From Anaerolineales bacterium (lineage in GTDB: Bacteria > Chloroflexota > Anaerolineae > Anaerolineales > Villigracilaceae), in the NCBI GenBank assembly GCA_025056515.1, contig JANWWB010000037.1, positions 1 through 6,388 of the forward strand: 6,388 nt of DNA, written 5' to 3'. Below the pieces are notes generated by a model. That model did no database searches and was not told the origin of the DNA. It saw only the letters and a program-made list of their open reading frames with translations. Both the position numbers and the translations under genes were made by a program. Shown here one piece after another: positions 5,755 to 6,388 of the stretch. Each line of letters begins with the position of its first letter. Position 1 is the first letter of the stretch.

Positions 5755-6388
5755 ATGGCAGACCTCGTCAAGCAGATTGCCGCAGATTTTCAGAAACAAA
5801 TCGAACGTTACCAACCCGAAATTGCTTTTAGCGATGTGGGGGAAGTGATCGAAGCCGGTGATGGAATTGCTCGTGTGAGCGGCTTGGCCAGCGTCCGATC
5901 GCAAGAACTCGTCCAATTTGCAAACGGAGTCATGGGAATTGCCTTTAACCTGGAAAAAGACTCGGTTGGCATCATTGTGATGGGCGATTATTCAGGGATT
6001 GTCGAAGGGATGACAGTGCGCGCTACCGGGCGTATCGCTTCCGTTCCGGTCGGAGATGCGCTCATCGGGCGCGTGGTGAATGCGCTCGGTGAACCGGTGG
6101 ACGGTAAAGGTCCCATCGCAACGACTGGTTACCGGCCGATTGAGCGAATTGCCCCGGGCGTGGTCGAACGCCAGGATGTGGATACGCCCGTCCAGACCGG
6201 CATCAAGGCCATTGATGCGATGATTCCGATTGGCCGTGGCCAACGCGAGCTGATCATCGGTGACCGCCAGACCGGCAAGACGGCGATCGCGATTGATACG
6301 ATTATCAATCAAAAAGGCAAAGACCTCATCTGCATTTACGTTGCCATTGGTCAGAAGAAAGCCGCCATTGCTCGCACAGTGGCTTTGC
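5755..6388 (+). CDS. atpA: F-type ATP synthase subunit alpha (5' part)
   Basis: The gene runs off the window after 211 complete codons of a protein usually about 500 residues long. AtpA is the non-catalytic nucleotide-binding subunit of the F1 head (alpha3 beta3) on the cytoplasmic side of the membrane. Visible parts: an N-terminal helix that in other species contacts the delta subunit (1-25), the beta-barrel domain with [13 protein letters not shown] (32-44) and GIAFNLE (61-67), then [17 protein letters not shown] (105-121), the Walker A loop GDRQTGKT (169-176) and YVAIGQK (195-201). GDRQTGKT and VAIGQK distinguish alpha from beta. The preceding gene is hom, not atpH, and no frame in the 242-bp gap could hold a delta subunit. 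atpA thus seems to be the first gene of its transcription unit, driven by the promoter at 5589-5617; atpG, atpD and atpC may follow outside the window. Confidence 0.96.
   Translation, partial: MADLVKQIAADFQKQIERYQPEIAFSDVGEVIEAGDGIARVSGLASVRSQELVQFANGVMGIAFNLEKDSVGIIVMGDYSGIVEGMTVRATGRIASVPVGDALIGRVVNALGEPVDGKGPIATTGYRPIERIAPGVVERQDVDTPVQTGIKAIDAMIPIGRGQRELIIGDRQTGKTAIAIDTIINQKGKDLICIYVAIGQKKAAIARTVAL

Noticed and set aside
5389..5916. A 175-codon open frame on the - strand across the hom end, the intergenic region and the atpA start
   Set aside because: It overlaps two sure genes and the predicted atpA promoter, and its product has no recognisable motif.

Overview
The window looks like part of a bacterial chromosome of moderate GC content. 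The best guess is a Chloroflexota (Anaerolineae-like) organism. The main reason is a DUF3090 gene next to an SCO1664-family kinase-like gene, a pair known mostly from Actinobacteria and also from Chloroflexota. The style of the other proteins fits: a secreted GH5-LamG glycoside hydrolase, a PfkA with a GGEGS nucleotide loop, and a short homoserine dehydrogenase without an ACT domain. This placement is inferred from family knowledge and no database search was made. All genes are on the + strand.

Region 1 (1-1124) is the 3' end of a large secreted carbohydrate-active protein: the end of a GH5-like catalytic barrel, a Pro/Ser/Thr linker and a LamG/concanavalin-like domain. A 126-bp gap (1125-1250) follows. 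It holds a possible hairpin, a nearly perfect 17-bp palindrome and a -10-like TAAAAT placed where a leaderless transcript would be expected.

Region 2 (1251-5512) is a compact gene string that reads as one operon: rnz (tRNA 3'-end processing), pfkA (glycolysis), a DUF3090 zinc-ribbon protein, an SCO1664-family kinase-like protein, and hom (homoserine, threonine and methionine synthesis). The gaps are only 6, 3, 17 and 27 bp. The functions are metabolically mixed. The DUF3090/SCO1664 pair has no established function and is the least understood part of the window.

Region 3 (5513-6388) is a 242-bp intergenic region followed by the first 211 codons of atpA (F1-ATPase alpha). The intergenic region holds a good sigma70-type promoter (TGGACA, 17 bp, TATGAT), then a leader of about 130 nt with two stem-loops and a possible 30-codon upstream ORF. 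No atpH (delta) or atpF lies directly upstream of atpA. The catalytic F1 genes therefore seem to start their own transcription unit, apart from at least atpH, instead of sitting inside a classical atpBEFHAGDC operon.

The window shows no mobile elements, CRISPR array, tRNA or rRNA.
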